From positions 1-64,000 of the forward strand of contig JAFARZ010000011.1 of the NCBI GenBank assembly GCA_019245115.1: a stretch of 64,000 nt of DNA, read 5' to 3'. The position numbers and the translations under genes are program-made. The notes under the pieces were generated by a model that made no database searches, had not been told where the DNA came from, and saw only the letters and a program-made list of their open reading frames with translations. Shown here one piece after another: positions 42,324-51,133 of this stretch. Origin of the DNA: Streptosporangiaceae bacterium. GTDB taxonomy: Bacteria > Actinomycetota > Actinomycetes > Streptosporangiales > Streptosporangiaceae. Each line of letters opens with the position of its first letter. Positions within the stretch are counted from its first letter, which is position 1.

Positions 42324-44195
42324 ATGACCGTCGGGCCGCACTACAAGTGGATCGCGCTGTCAAACACGACGCTGGGCGTCCTGATGGCGACGATCAACCA
42401 GTCGATCGTGCTGATCGCGCTGCCGGATATCTTCCGCGGCATCGGCCTCAACCCACTGGGCCCCGGGAACACGAGCTACCTGCTGTGGATGTTCATGGGC
42501 TTCCTCGTGGTGTCCGCGGTGCTGGTGGTGTCATTCGGCCGCCTGGGCGACATGTTCGGCCGGGTGCGGATGTACAACCTGGGGTTCGCCATCTTCAGCG
42601 TGGCGTCCATCTTCCTGACGGTGACCTGGATGCACGGCACACAGGGTGCGCTGTGGCTGATCATCTGGCGGGTCGTGCAGGGCATCGGCGGCGCGTTCCT
42701 GTTCGCCAACTCCACCGCCATCCTCACCGACGCGTTCCCGGCCAGCCAGCGGGGCACGGCGCTGGGCCTGAACTCGATCGCGGCCATCGCGGGATCGTTC
42801 ATCGGACTGCTGCTCGGCGGGCTTCTCGCCCCGTCCAACTGGCATTACGTGTTCCTGGTCTCGGCACCGATCGGTGCGTTCGGCACCGTGTGGGCCTACT
42901 TCATGCTGCGCGACATCGGTATCCGCAAGCACGCGCGGATGGACTGGTGGGGCAACATCTTGTTCGGCGCCGGGCTGATCGCGATCCTGGTCGGCATCAC
43001 CTACGGACTTCAGCCGTACGGTGGCCACGCGATGGGCTGGACCAGCCCGTTCGTGCTCTCGATGATGTTCGGCGGACTGGCGGCGCTGATCGTGTTCTGC
43101 TGGGTGGAGACCAGGGTCGCCGAGCCGCTGTTCCGGCTGTCGCTGTTCCGGATCCGGGCCTTCTGGGCGGGCAACACCGCCAGCCTGCTGATGGCGCTCG
43201 GCCGGGGCGGCATGCAGTTCATGCTGATCATCTGGCTGCAGGGCATCTGGCTGCCGCTGCACGGATACAGCTTCAGCCAGACGCCGCTGTGGGCGGGTAT
43301 CTACCTGGTGCCCGCCACCATCGGGTTCCTGGTATCCGCCCCGCTGTCCGGGATCGCGTCCGACCGGCTCGGCAACGCCAAGGCCTTCACCGCGGGCGGA
43401 TCCCTCCTTACCGCGCTGAGCTTCGTATTCCTGATCCTCCTGCCGGTTGACTTCCCGTATTGGGTGTTCGCGCTGATCGTGGCGCTGAACGGGTTCGGCT
43501 CCGGGCTGTTCGTCTCGCCGAACCGGGCGGAGATGATGAACGCGGTGCCGGCCAACTCGCGCGGCGCCGCGGGCGGCATGATCGCGACGTTCATGAACAC
43601 CGCCTTCGTCCTGTCGATCGGGATATTCTTCTCGCTGATGGTGGCCGGACTGTCGCGTTCCCTGCCCATAGCGATGTCTTCCGGTCTGACCGCCCAGGGC
43701 GTCCCGGCCTCGGCGGCTTCGTCGCTATCCCACCTCCCGCCGATCGGCGTGCTGTTCGCCGCGTTCCTCGGCTACAACCCGATGAAGCAGCTACTCGGAC
43801 CGCTGCTCGGGCACCTGACGCCCGCGCACGCGTCCTACGTGTCCGGCCGGGAGTTCTTCCCGCACCTGATCACCACCCCGTTCCACGACGGGCTGGGCGT
43901 CGCGTTCGCGTTCGCCATCGGGGCCAACGTGCTCGCGGCCGTCGCCTCGCTGCTGACCGGCAAGCCCGGCCGTGGCTCCAACGCCCTCGGCACGGACGAG
44001 GGCGCTGGAGCCGAGCTGGCGGCGGCGCCGGATGGCCGCCGGTCTCCGGCCGGCGGAGGGAGCGAACTGAGCGAACTCGTCCCGCCCGAGGCGTCGGCAC
44101 GAGAACGCGCGGTTCGCGAAGCAGCCGCACACGAGGCCGGAGCACGAGAGGTGACGGATCGCCGGCGGGGTGGATCGCAAATTCGTCGAGGGTGA
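42324..44195 (+). CDS. DHA2-type MFS drug/solute exporter (14 TM)
   Basis: 623 residues. TM1 TTLGVLMATINQSIVLIALPDI is the signature of the DHA2 (EmrB/QacA) family; GRLGDMFGRVRMYNLGF (loop 2-3 motif A), WRVVQGIGGAFLFANSTAI (motif B) and GLNSIAAIAGSFIGLLLGG (motif C) follow. About 14 TM helices, then a hydrophilic Arg/Glu/Ala-rich tail of about 75 residues. Its regulator is not adjacent. Confidence 0.93.
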   Translation: MTVGPHYKWIALSNTTLGVLMATINQSIVLIALPDIFRGIGLNPLGPGNTSYLLWMFMGFLVVSAVLVVSFGRLGDMFGRVRMYNLGFAIFSVASIFLTVTWMHGTQGALWLIIWRVVQGIGGAFLFANSTAILTDAFPASQRGTALGLNSIAAIAGSFIGLLLGGLLAPSNWHYVFLVSAPIGAFGTVWAYFMLRDIGIRKHARMDWWGNILFGAGLIAILVGITYGLQPYGGHAMGWTSPFVLSMMFGGLAALIVFCWVETRVAEPLFRLSLFRIRAFWAGNTASLLMALGRGGMQFMLIIWLQGIWLPLHGYSFSQTPLWAGIYLVPATIGFLVSAPLSGIASDRLGNAKAFTAGGSLLTALSFVFLILLPVDFPYWVFALIVALNGFGSGLFVSPNRAEMMNAVPANSRGAAGGMIATFMNTAFVLSIGIFFSLMVAGLSRSLPIAMSSGLTAQGVPASAASSLSHLPPIGVLFAAFLGYNPMKQLLGPLLGHLTPAHASYVSGREFFPHLITTPFHDGLGVAFAFAIGANVLAAVASLLTGKPGRGSNALGTDEGAGAELAAAPDGRRSPAGGGSELSELVPPEASARERAVREAAAHEAGAREVTDRRRGGSQIRRG

Positions 44196-44208
44196 GCGCT
44201 CTAGTAAC

Positions 44209-44408
44209 CCCGTGATTGTCACAAGCACGGGGTCTGATGCCCATGAATGTGACATGGGTGTGGCTCCCTCAAAGTGACAGCCAGGTGCTGCTCCCTGGCC
44301 AGCGGCACCGATGGCACCATCGGGCACGCTCTAATAGCGCTACTGACCGGTTTGAGCGGCACCGATGGCACCACCGGCATGTTGCCCACTCTGGAGGAGC
44401 CGCACCCC
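44209..44408 (+). repeat. 168-bp structured repeat, copy 2, with inverted module
   Basis: 44247-44408 matches copies 1 and 3 (left end ATGTGACATGGGTGTGGC, both AGCGGCACCGATGGC units, right GGAGCCGCACCC) but the right tip lacks TTGTGACA. Directly to its left, 44209-44255 is the palindromic module in the orientation opposite to that in copy 1 (ATTGTCACAAGCACGGGG first, ATGAATGTGACAT last). Confidence 0.8.
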
Positions 44409-44676
44409 CAGGCGACGGCGTCGGTGCTGATCTTGGCGGTAGGCTATTGGCCTGGCCGCCACCGAAGCTCGCCGTAACCTGCCGTCAACCTTCCGTCCAC
44501 GAGGGGAACCGGGCGGTATCCTGCGGGTGAGAGGTGGGTAAACACCGTCCAGGGGACCGGGGGGAGGGTCCTCCGGTAAGCAATATTGAAAACCTTCCGT
44601 CCCCGAGATGCTGAACGCGGGGCCACTCCGTCAGTACCCCGAAGATATCGGCGCGATACCCGAGGAGACTAGCCGC
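44409..44676 (+). promoter_or_regulatory. glmU upstream region
   Basis: About 270 bases without a gene. It presumably carries the glmU-prs promoter; I see no clear -10/-35 pair, riboswitch or strong hairpin, only a G-rich stretch at 44530-44575. Confidence 0.3.
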
Positions 44677-46206
44677 GTGAGCGAACCTCGCCCGGTCGCT
44701 GTCATCGTCCTCGCCGCAGGTGAGGGCACGAGGATGAAGTCGCAGATACCGAAGGTGCTGCACCCCCTGTGCGGGCGCAGCATGCTGGGTCACGCGCTGG
44801 CTGCCGCGACGGAGCTGAGCCCCGAGCGCATGGTCGTAGTGGCCGGACATGGTCGTGAGCAGGTCAGCGACGAGGTGCGGCGGCTAGCGCCGCATGCCAC
44901 CGTGGTCGTGCAGGAACGCCTGGGCGGGACCGGTCACGCGGTACGGATGGTTACAGAAGCCATCGGCGTGTTGCGTGGCGTCGTTGTCGTGACATATGGG
45001 GATATGCCGCTTTTGCGGGCCGAGACGCTCGCGGCGCTGGTCCGCGAGCACGCGCTAGCCGGCAACGTCGTGACCGTGCTGACCGCCAAGGTCGGCGATC
45101 CGTCCGGCTATGGGCGGATCATCCGCGGAGCGGACGGCGTGCTGACCGAGATCGTCGAGCATGCCGACGCGACCGAGGAGCAGCGGGCGATCACGGAGAT
45201 CAACTCGGGCTGCTACGCGTTCGACGGGGCGCTGCTCAGCGACGCCATCAAACGGGTCGCGACCAGCAACGCGCAGGGCCAGGAATACCTGACCGACGTG
45301 ATCGCCATCCTCCGCGGCGACGGGTATCCCGTGGGTGCGGTGATCGCGGCCGACGCGGATGAGATCCAGGGCGTGAACGACCGCGTGCAGCTCGCGCAGG
45401 TGCGCGCGGTGCTCAACGGCCGGCTGCTCGAGCACTGGATGCGGTCCGGCGTCACGATCATGGATCCGGCTACGACCTGGATCGACGCCGACGTGACGCT
45501 GGGTCAGGACGCGACGATCCTGCCGGCCACGCACCTGGAGGGCCGGACCTCGGTCGGCGCGCGGGCGCGGATCGGACCGGGCTGCGTGCTGACCGACACG
45601 GTGGTGGGCGACGACGCCGTGGTTACCTACTCGGTCTCCCGGTCCGCTGAAATCGGTCCCGGCGCCAGCGCCGGGCCGTACGCCTATCTGCGGCCGGGCA
45701 CCCGGATCGGCCCCGGCGCGCACATCGGCACCTATGTCGAGCTGAAGAACGCCGTGGTCGGCGAGGGATCGAAGGTGCCGCACCTCACCTATGTCGGGGA
45801 CGCGGACATCGGCGTGCACAGCAACATCGGCGCCGGCACGATCTTCGCGAACTACGACGGCGTCGCCAAGCATCACACCACCGTGGGCGACGGCGTCTTC
45901 ATCGGCAGCGACACGGTCCTCGTGGCGCCGCTACAGGTCGGGGACGGCGCCTACACCGCGGCCGGTTCGGCCATCACCGAGGACGTCCCGCCGGGCACCC
46001 TCGCCGTCGCGCGCGGCAGGCAGCACAACTCCGAGGGATGGACGGAGCGGCGGCGTCCCGGCACCCGCTCGGCGGAGGCGGCCGCGCGGGCGCGGCAAGC
46101 GGCGGAGACGGCGGAGGCGGCGGAGACGGCGGAGGCGGCCGCTGGGCCGCTGGAAGCCGCGGCCCAGGACGATACCGGTAGCGCCGCGACCGACGAGGAG
46201 GCTTAA
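44677..46206 (+). CDS. glmU: Bifunctional UDP-N-acetylglucosamine pyrophosphorylase / glucosamine-1-phosphate acetyltransferase
   Basis: 509 residues. N-terminal uridyltransferase: VIVLAAGEGTRMKSQIPKVLH, GGTGHAVRM, YGDMPLL, EINSGCYAF. C-terminal left-handed beta helix with hexapeptide repeats (IGPGASAGPYAYLRPGTRIG; VGDGVFIGSDTVLVAP). Makes UDP-GlcNAc for peptidoglycan. GTG 44677 is chosen (GAGGAG 10 bases upstream). The tail beyond residue 455 is an Ala/Glu/Thr repeat (AAETAEAAETAEAAA) from a GC-rich tandem repeat. prs follows after 2 bases. Confidence 0.95.
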   Translation: MSEPRPVAVIVLAAGEGTRMKSQIPKVLHPLCGRSMLGHALAAATELSPERMVVVAGHGREQVSDEVRRLAPHATVVVQERLGGTGHAVRMVTEAIGVLRGVVVVTYGDMPLLRAETLAALVREHALAGNVVTVLTAKVGDPSGYGRIIRGADGVLTEIVEHADATEEQRAITEINSGCYAFDGALLSDAIKRVATSNAQGQEYLTDVIAILRGDGYPVGAVIAADADEIQGVNDRVQLAQVRAVLNGRLLEHWMRSGVTIMDPATTWIDADVTLGQDATILPATHLEGRTSVGARARIGPGCVLTDTVVGDDAVVTYSVSRSAEIGPGASAGPYAYLRPGTRIGPGAHIGTYVELKNAVVGEGSKVPHLTYVGDADIGVHSNIGAGTIFANYDGVAKHHTTVGDGVFIGSDTVLVAPLQVGDGAYTAAGSAITEDVPPGTLAVARGRQHNSEGWTERRRPGTRSAEAAARARQAAETAEAAETAEAAAGPLEAAAQDDTGSAATDEEA

Positions 46207-46208
46207 CA

Positions 46209-47186
46209 GTGACCGGCCTGGTGACGCAGAGCGAGAAGCGGCTGATGCTGGTGTCCGGGCGAGCCTACCCGGAGCTTGCCGTCGAGGTCGCGGACTGCCT
46301 CGGTGTAGAGCCGACGCCGAGCAAGCTGTACAACTTCGCGAACGGCGAGATCTTCGTCCGGTTCCTCGACTCTGTCCGAGGCTGCGATGTGTTCGTGCTG
46401 CAGAGCCACACCGCCCCGATCAACGAGTGGATCATGGAGCAACTGATCATGGTCGACGCGCTGAAGCGGGCGTCGGCCAGGCGGATCACGGTGGTGGCGC
46501 CGTTCTTCGGCTACGCGCGGCAGGACAAGAAGAGCCGCGGACGCGAACCCGTCTCGGCCCGGCTGATGGCCGACCTGTTCCTGACGGCCGGCGCTGACCG
46601 GCTGATGGCGGTCGACCTGCACACCGCGCAGATCCAGGGATTCTTCGACGGGCCTGTCGACCACCTGTTCGCGCTGTCCATCCTGGCCACCTACATCGAG
46701 GGGAAACTGGACGTCAGCCAGGTCACCGTGGTGGCTCCGGATGCCGGCCGGGTCCGCGTCTGCGAGCGCTGGACCGACCGGCTCGGGTGCCCGCTGGCGA
46801 TCATCCACAAACGCCGCGACCCGGATGTCGCCAACCAGGTGCGGATGTTCGAGGTGGTCGGGCAGGTGCGGGGACGCACCTGCATCCTGGTGGACGACAT
46901 GATCGACACTGGCTCGACGATCGCCAAGGCGGCCGAAGCCTTGTTTGAACAGGGAGCGGAACGCGTGATCGCCACCGCGACGCACGGCGTGCTGTCCGGC
47001 CCAGCGGTGGACGTGCTGAAAAACTCACGGATCAGCGAGGTCATCATCACCAATACGCTGCCGGTCCCCGAGGAGAAGCGGTTCGACAAGCTCACCGTGC
47101 TGTCCATCGCGCCGCTGCTGGCCAGGGCGATCAGCGAGGTATTCAGCGACGGCTCGGTGACCAGCCTCTTCGACGGTCAGAGCTGA
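46209..47186 (+). CDS. prs: Ribose-phosphate pyrophosphokinase
   Basis: 325 residues. RPPK signature: NFANGEIFVRF, FFGYARQDKKSRGREPVSARLMADL, VDLHTAQIQGFFDGPVDHL, the PRPP loop CILVDDMIDTGSTI. Makes PRPP for nucleotide, His and Trp synthesis. GTG 46209; operon with glmU. Confidence 0.95.
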   Translation: MTGLVTQSEKRLMLVSGRAYPELAVEVADCLGVEPTPSKLYNFANGEIFVRFLDSVRGCDVFVLQSHTAPINEWIMEQLIMVDALKRASARRITVVAPFFGYARQDKKSRGREPVSARLMADLFLTAGADRLMAVDLHTAQIQGFFDGPVDHLFALSILATYIEGKLDVSQVTVVAPDAGRVRVCERWTDRLGCPLAIIHKRRDPDVANQVRMFEVVGQVRGRTCILVDDMIDTGSTIAKAAEALFEQGAERVIATATHGVLSGPAVDVLKNSRISEVIITNTLPVPEEKRFDKLTVLSIAPLLARAISEVFSDGSVTSLFDGQS

Positions 47187-47232
47187 CCAGCGCGCCCATG
47201 GGGCCTCGCGGGGCCCCGCCCGTGGGGGCCCC

Positions 47233-47278
47233 GCGCGGCTCGCGCCCCCCAGCGCCCCCCAGCGAGCCGCGCGTTTTT
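47233..47278 (+). terminator. Intrinsic terminator of glmU-prs
   Basis: Perfect 11-bp arms GCGCGGCTCGC (47233-47243) and GCGAGCCGCGC (47262-47272) followed by GTTTTT. 47 bases after the prs stop. Confidence 0.88.
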
Positions 47279-47677
47279 CATGGGCCCCACGCATCGGGCC
47301 GCCGCGGCCCCCTGCACGTCCCCCGCCTGGAGGCGCAGAGGGCCACGGCGACCGTCGTCCCCGCCCCCCGCCAGTGGTTCGGGAACGACGGCCATGGCGG
47401 CGAGTGGGCGGCCCTGGCAAGGCTGGTCCCCGCACCTTGGGCCAGGACCGCGCCCGCCGCGCCCACCCCGCTTGGCGGGCGGGCGTCTTTGAGCGCCGAT
47501 CGGACGGCGCCCCCGTTGTGCCGTCCGTCTCGGCGGCTCGTCGTCGGCGTCGTCTTTGATCGTCTGTGTGCGAGTAATGCCATGTTGGGGTAGGACGTTT
47601 ACGCGCCGATTGAGCCGTGGTTAAGTAGGCTCCGTGTACGGAAGGTAGTCAGCCCGGAAAGTGATTGGTCCCGATTA
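47279..47677. other. Gene-free region upstream of the AfsR-like gene
   Basis: No gene is supported in these 400 bases. The last 70 carry the likely promoter: GGTTAAGTAGGCTCC near 47622-47636 includes a TAGGCT -10 box like that in front of the TIPGD-repeat gene at 50752. Confidence 0.35.
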
Positions 47678-50600
47678 ATGGTGAAGTTCCGGCTGCTAGG
47701 ACCCCTAGAGGTTCGTGTCGGAGAGCAGTGGGAAGCGATCGGGGCGCCAAAGTGGCGTTCCCTTCTGGCCGCTCTGCTTATCAACGCTGGACAGATTGTC
47801 TCAACTGAGACACTGATCGACGAGGTCTGGGGTGACGACGAACCGGCGAAAGCGGCAAACCTCGTCAGCATCTATGTGCTCAGGCTTCGCCGGCTCATCG
47901 GCGACACCAACAGCAGCATCCTGATCACCCGTTCCCCTGGCTACCTGCTGCGGGTGCCGCCTGAGGCCATCGACTCCCAGCTGTTCGAAAAAATGGTCCG
48001 TGAGGGCCGGCGGGCACTCAGCAACGGTGAAGCGCAGCGCGCTGCCGAGCAGCTCGCCGAGGCCGTGGCGCTGTGGCGCGGCAGCCCGCTGGCCGACGTG
48101 CCGCACTCACAGATGGTCGAGGCCGAGGCGGACCGGCTCACCGAGCTGAAGCTGGATGCCGACGAGCTGCGGATCACCGCGGAGCTGGCCTGCGGCGGCC
48201 ACGCCCAGGTGGTGCCGGAGCTGCGGCGGCTGCTGGCCAACAACCAGCTCCGCGAGGGCCTGTGGCTGCTGCTGATGAAGGCTCTCGACGGCTCGGGCCG
48301 GCACGCCGAAGCCCTTGACGCCTACGGCCAGGCACGCAAGGTCATCTCCAACGAACTCGGCGTCGACCCCGGACCGGAACTGCGCCGCCTGTACGCAGAT
48401 CTCCTGTCCGCCGATTCCTCCAGCGCGTCCGGGCCGCCGCCCGGAAGTCCGGCCGGCACCATCCTGGCCGGTTCGGTGGCGGCGACAACCGCACCGCCAC
48501 CAAAGCCCGCCGCACCCAAGCCGGCCGCATCTGAGGCGGCCGGGCCCAAGACGGCCGTGCCGGATTCCGCTGAGCCCGCGACGACCGGCTCTGCCCGGCC
48601 GCGCCAAGACGGTCTGGCAGCGGAACTGACTCCGTCGGCCGCGGCAGCTGCTCAAGCCGCCGAGGCGCGGGAGAGTTCCGTGCCGGTGACTGCCGACCGC
48701 CGGGAGACGCAGGCGCCAGCGCAGTTGCCGACCGACATCGCCGACTTCACCGGCCGCGAGGAACAGGTCCAGCATCTGTCCGACCTACTGGCGTCCGCTT
48801 CCGACGAGAATTCCGGGGCGGTCCGGATCGCCCTGGTGGCCGGCTATGGCGGGCTGGGCAAGACATCCCTCGCCGTGCACGCCGCCCATCGCGTGCGCGG
48901 CAGGTTCCCCGACGGGCAGCTCTATGTGGACCTGCTCGGCGCTACTCCGCATCCGCTCGCCGCGGCCGACGTCCTGGCCAGGTTCCTGCGGGATCTGGGG
49001 GTGGACGGCAAGGAGATCCCGCTCGATGAGGCCGAGCGCTCGGCCCGCTACCGCACCAGCCTCGCTGGACGCCGCGTCCTGGTCGTACTGGACAACGCCC
49101 GCGACGCGGCACAGGTCAGGCCGCTGCTTCCGGGCAGCGCGGCGTGCGCGGTGCTGATCACCACCCGCAGCCGGATGCCGGACCTGGCCAGCGGTGAGCT
49201 GGTCGACCTCAACGTGCTGGACGATGACGAGGCGCTGACCTTGTTCACCAGGATCGTCGGTGACAAGCGCGCCGCGGCTGAGCCGGAGGCTACCGCCGAG
49301 CTGCTGCTGGCCTGCGCCGGCCTGCCGCTGGCCATCCGCATCTGCGCCGCCCGCGTGGCCACCCGCCGCGGCTGGAGCATCCGGACGATGGCCGACCGGC
49401 TGCGCGACGAACATCGCCGGCTGGATGAGATGGCCGTCGGTGACATGGCGGTCCGTGCGAGCTTCGAGGTCAGCTTCGCCGCGCTGCCGACCGCCAAGCG
49501 CGGCGTCAACCCTGCTGACGCGTTCCGCCTGCTCGGCTTGTGGCACGGCCCGACGATCTCCTCGGCCGCGGCCGCCGCGTTGTTCGGCGTCACCGAGGAC
49601 CAGGCCGTTGACGCGCTTGAGCTGCTGGTGGACGCGAATCTGCTGGAATGCGTGGCCACGGACCGTTACAAGTTCCATGACCTGCTTCGGGTTTATGCCG
49701 CCGAACGAGCTGAGGCTGATCTGTCTGAGGATGGTCGCCTGTCCGCGATAGCCCGCCTCCTGCGGTGGTATATGCGCACCGCCGATGGCGCCGCCACTGC
49801 CGTTTCGCCGTATCGGTACAACATCCCGCTAGAGCCCGGGGAGGTAGACCCGATGCCATCGGGCTTCGATGGCATCGAAGATGCCCTCTCCTGGTATGAC
49901 AGCGAGCGCGTCAACGTCGTCGCCGCCACCAGCCAGGCGGCGGCAGTCGGCCTGCACGAGGTGGCCTGGCGGCTACCAGCCTCGCTGTTCAGTGTCCTAA
50001 ACCGTCGCGGCAGCTTTGCAGATCTTGTCGCCACTCACCGCATCGCGCTGACCAGCGCACGCGAGGTCGGCAATCGCCGGGGCGAGGCGTGGGTGCTGAA
50101 CAACTTCGGCAACAGCCTTGCGCGCATCGGCAAAGCCGAGGGGATCGGCTATCTTGAGCAGGCCCTTGCCATCAGCCGAGAGATCGGCGACCGCATCGGA
50201 GAGGCGCGGGCGGCACACAACCTTGCTGAGGGTCATTACCTCGTGAACGGGCCGCAGACCGCTCTTGAACACATGCTCCGGTCACTCCAGGTGCAGCGCG
50301 AAGTCGGCTATTCGGCCTTGCACGCTGGGACACTTAATAACCTCGGTCAGATCTACATGGAGCTAGGACGGCTCGACGAGGCTGTGGACTGCCTTCAGGA
50401 TGCTCTGCCAATTTACGCGAGTAGTAATTCGGCACACGGAACGGGCCACGTGCTCCTGAACCTCGGGCGTGCACAACTGGCACTCGGTCATCACGAAGAA
50501 GCTCTAGCTCACTTCCGGCGGTCGCTGGTCAGTCATCGTGCATCCGGGGACAGGCCCAATGAGGCGCTGACGCTACGGTTTCTCGGACAGGCTCAGCTCG

Positions 50601-50722
50601 GTCGGGGCGACATCGCAGCTGCGGGGGAATCATTCACAAGCGCACTAATGATCTATGATGAACTGGGCGATGGCACGCACGTCGCAGAGGTCCGATCGCT
50701 TCTCTCCAGCACTGGACAGTGA
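47678..50722 (+). CDS. AfsR-like SARP regulator with NB-ARC and TPR domains
   Basis: 1014 residues. The OmpR-type DNA-binding domain (about 1-95; FRLLGPLEVRVGEQW ... LRRLIGDTNSSILITRSPGYLL) and the BTAD helical domain (about 100-245; ALDAYGQARKVISNELGVDPG) define a SARP. A Pro/Ala linker is followed by NB-ARC with Walker A GYGGLGKTS (about 389-397), VLVVLDNARDAAQVRPLLPG and CAGLPLAIRI. The C-terminal third holds TPR repeats (NNFGNSLARIGK; NNLGQIYMELGR; LNLGRAQLALGH). The architecture is that of AfsR, an ATP-dependent global activator of secondary metabolism. It is followed by a small repeat protein in the afsS position. Confidence 0.93.
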   Translation: MVKFRLLGPLEVRVGEQWEAIGAPKWRSLLAALLINAGQIVSTETLIDEVWGDDEPAKAANLVSIYVLRLRRLIGDTNSSILITRSPGYLLRVPPEAIDSQLFEKMVREGRRALSNGEAQRAAEQLAEAVALWRGSPLADVPHSQMVEAEADRLTELKLDADELRITAELACGGHAQVVPELRRLLANNQLREGLWLLLMKALDGSGRHAEALDAYGQARKVISNELGVDPGPELRRLYADLLSADSSSASGPPPGSPAGTILAGSVAATTAPPPKPAAPKPAASEAAGPKTAVPDSAEPATTGSARPRQDGLAAELTPSAAAAAQAAEARESSVPVTADRRETQAPAQLPTDIADFTGREEQVQHLSDLLASASDENSGAVRIALVAGYGGLGKTSLAVHAAHRVRGRFPDGQLYVDLLGATPHPLAAADVLARFLRDLGVDGKEIPLDEAERSARYRTSLAGRRVLVVLDNARDAAQVRPLLPGSAACAVLITTRSRMPDLASGELVDLNVLDDDEALTLFTRIVGDKRAAAEPEATAELLLACAGLPLAIRICAARVATRRGWSIRTMADRLRDEHRRLDEMAVGDMAVRASFEVSFAALPTAKRGVNPADAFRLLGLWHGPTISSAAAAALFGVTEDQAVDALELLVDANLLECVATDRYKFHDLLRVYAAERAEADLSEDGRLSAIARLLRWYMRTADGAATAVSPYRYNIPLEPGEVDPMPSGFDGIEDALSWYDSERVNVVAATSQAAAVGLHEVAWRLPASLFSVLNRRGSFADLVATHRIALTSAREVGNRRGEAWVLNNFGNSLARIGKAEGIGYLEQALAISREIGDRIGEARAAHNLAEGHYLVNGPQTALEHMLRSLQVQREVGYSALHAGTLNNLGQIYMELGRLDEAVDCLQDALPIYASSNSAHGTGHVLLNLGRAQLALGHHEEALAHFRRSLVSHRASGDRPNEALTLRFLGQAQLGRGDIAAAGESFTSALMIYDELGDGTHVAEVRSLLSSTGQ

Positions 50723-50725
50723 CCA

Positions 50726-50757
50726 TTAATGCGGAGTTAATTCGTTACGCTTAGGCT
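50726..50757 (+). promoter_or_regulatory. SARP-type promoter: 11-bp-spaced direct repeats and -10 box
   Basis: TTAAT occurs at 50726-50730 and again exactly 11 bases later (50737-50741); a TAGGCT -10 box (50752-50757) begins 10 bases after the second copy. SARP regulators bind heptamer direct repeats with an 11-bp period placed just upstream of the -10 box, so the geometry fits activation of the small gene at 50821 by the upstream regulator. Confidence 0.55.
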
Positions 50758-50820
50758 GTGCTGGCAGCTGAGGTTGTCAGCGTTAATCGTCCCGGGACAC
50801 GAAAGGAGAGGGCGATCATC

Positions 50821-50997
50821 ATGGGGAATAACGACAACGCAGAGACGGGCACCATCCCTGGCGACACCCCGCCGAGCACTGGAGGCACCATCCCTGGCGA
50901 CACCCCGCCGGCCGCCAACCCGAACACCATCCCTGGCGACGCTAAGCCGAACACCATCCCAGGGGACGCCAAGCCGGAGACTATCCCCGGCGATTAG
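50821..50997 (+). CDS. 58-residue TIPGD-repeat protein, AfsS-like by position
   Basis: ATG 50821 has GAAAGGAGAG upstream. The peptide has five TIPGD motifs at residues 11, 23, 36, 45 and 54, separated by TPPSTGG, TPPAANPN, AKPN and AKPE. It is hydrophilic with no Cys, Lys-poor, and lacks a signal or TM segment. In Streptomyces coelicolor afsR is followed by afsS, a 63-residue protein made of short repeats that AfsR activates; place, size and repeat design fit, but the repeat motif differs. A terminator hairpin follows. A multi-core peptide precursor is a less likely alternative because no modifying enzyme is nearby. Confidence 0.75.
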   Translation: MGNNDNAETGTIPGDTPPSTGGTIPGDTPPAANPNTIPGDAKPNTIPGDAKPETIPGD

Positions 50998-51011
50998 GCC
51001 CTAACGCACAG

Positions 51012-51046
51012 CGCGTGCGGAGGCGGGAAGCCCGTTTCCGCACGCG
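51012..51046 (+). terminator. Terminator hairpin after the TIPGD-repeat gene
   Basis: CGCGTGCGGA (51012-51021) pairs with TCCGCACGCG (51037-51046) around a loop that itself contains GCGGG/CCCG. The T-tract is short (TTCG). Confidence 0.7.
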
Positions 51047-51101
51047 TTCGCGTTCCGGGATGTCGAACCTAGCGTGTGCGTGCGATCGGATCACATAACT
51101 A

Positions 51102-51130
51102 AGAAGTATGAACCTAAGGTTTATACTTCT
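51102..51130. promoter_or_regulatory. 29-bp near-perfect palindrome just upstream of the ATPase gene
   Basis: 13 of 14 base pairs match around centre 51116 (outer arms AGAAGTAT/ATACTTCT, inner ACCT/AGGT). It ends 3 bases before ATG 51134 and is AT-rich. Probably an operator overlapping the promoter, or a hairpin at the start of the message. Confidence 0.75.
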
Positions 51131-51133
51131 ACT

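Noticed and set aside
50821..50997. Multi-core RiPP precursor (five TIPGD units)
   Set aside because: No modifying enzyme, peptidase-leader pair or transporter is adjacent; the position after an AfsR-type gene fits an AfsS-like protein better.
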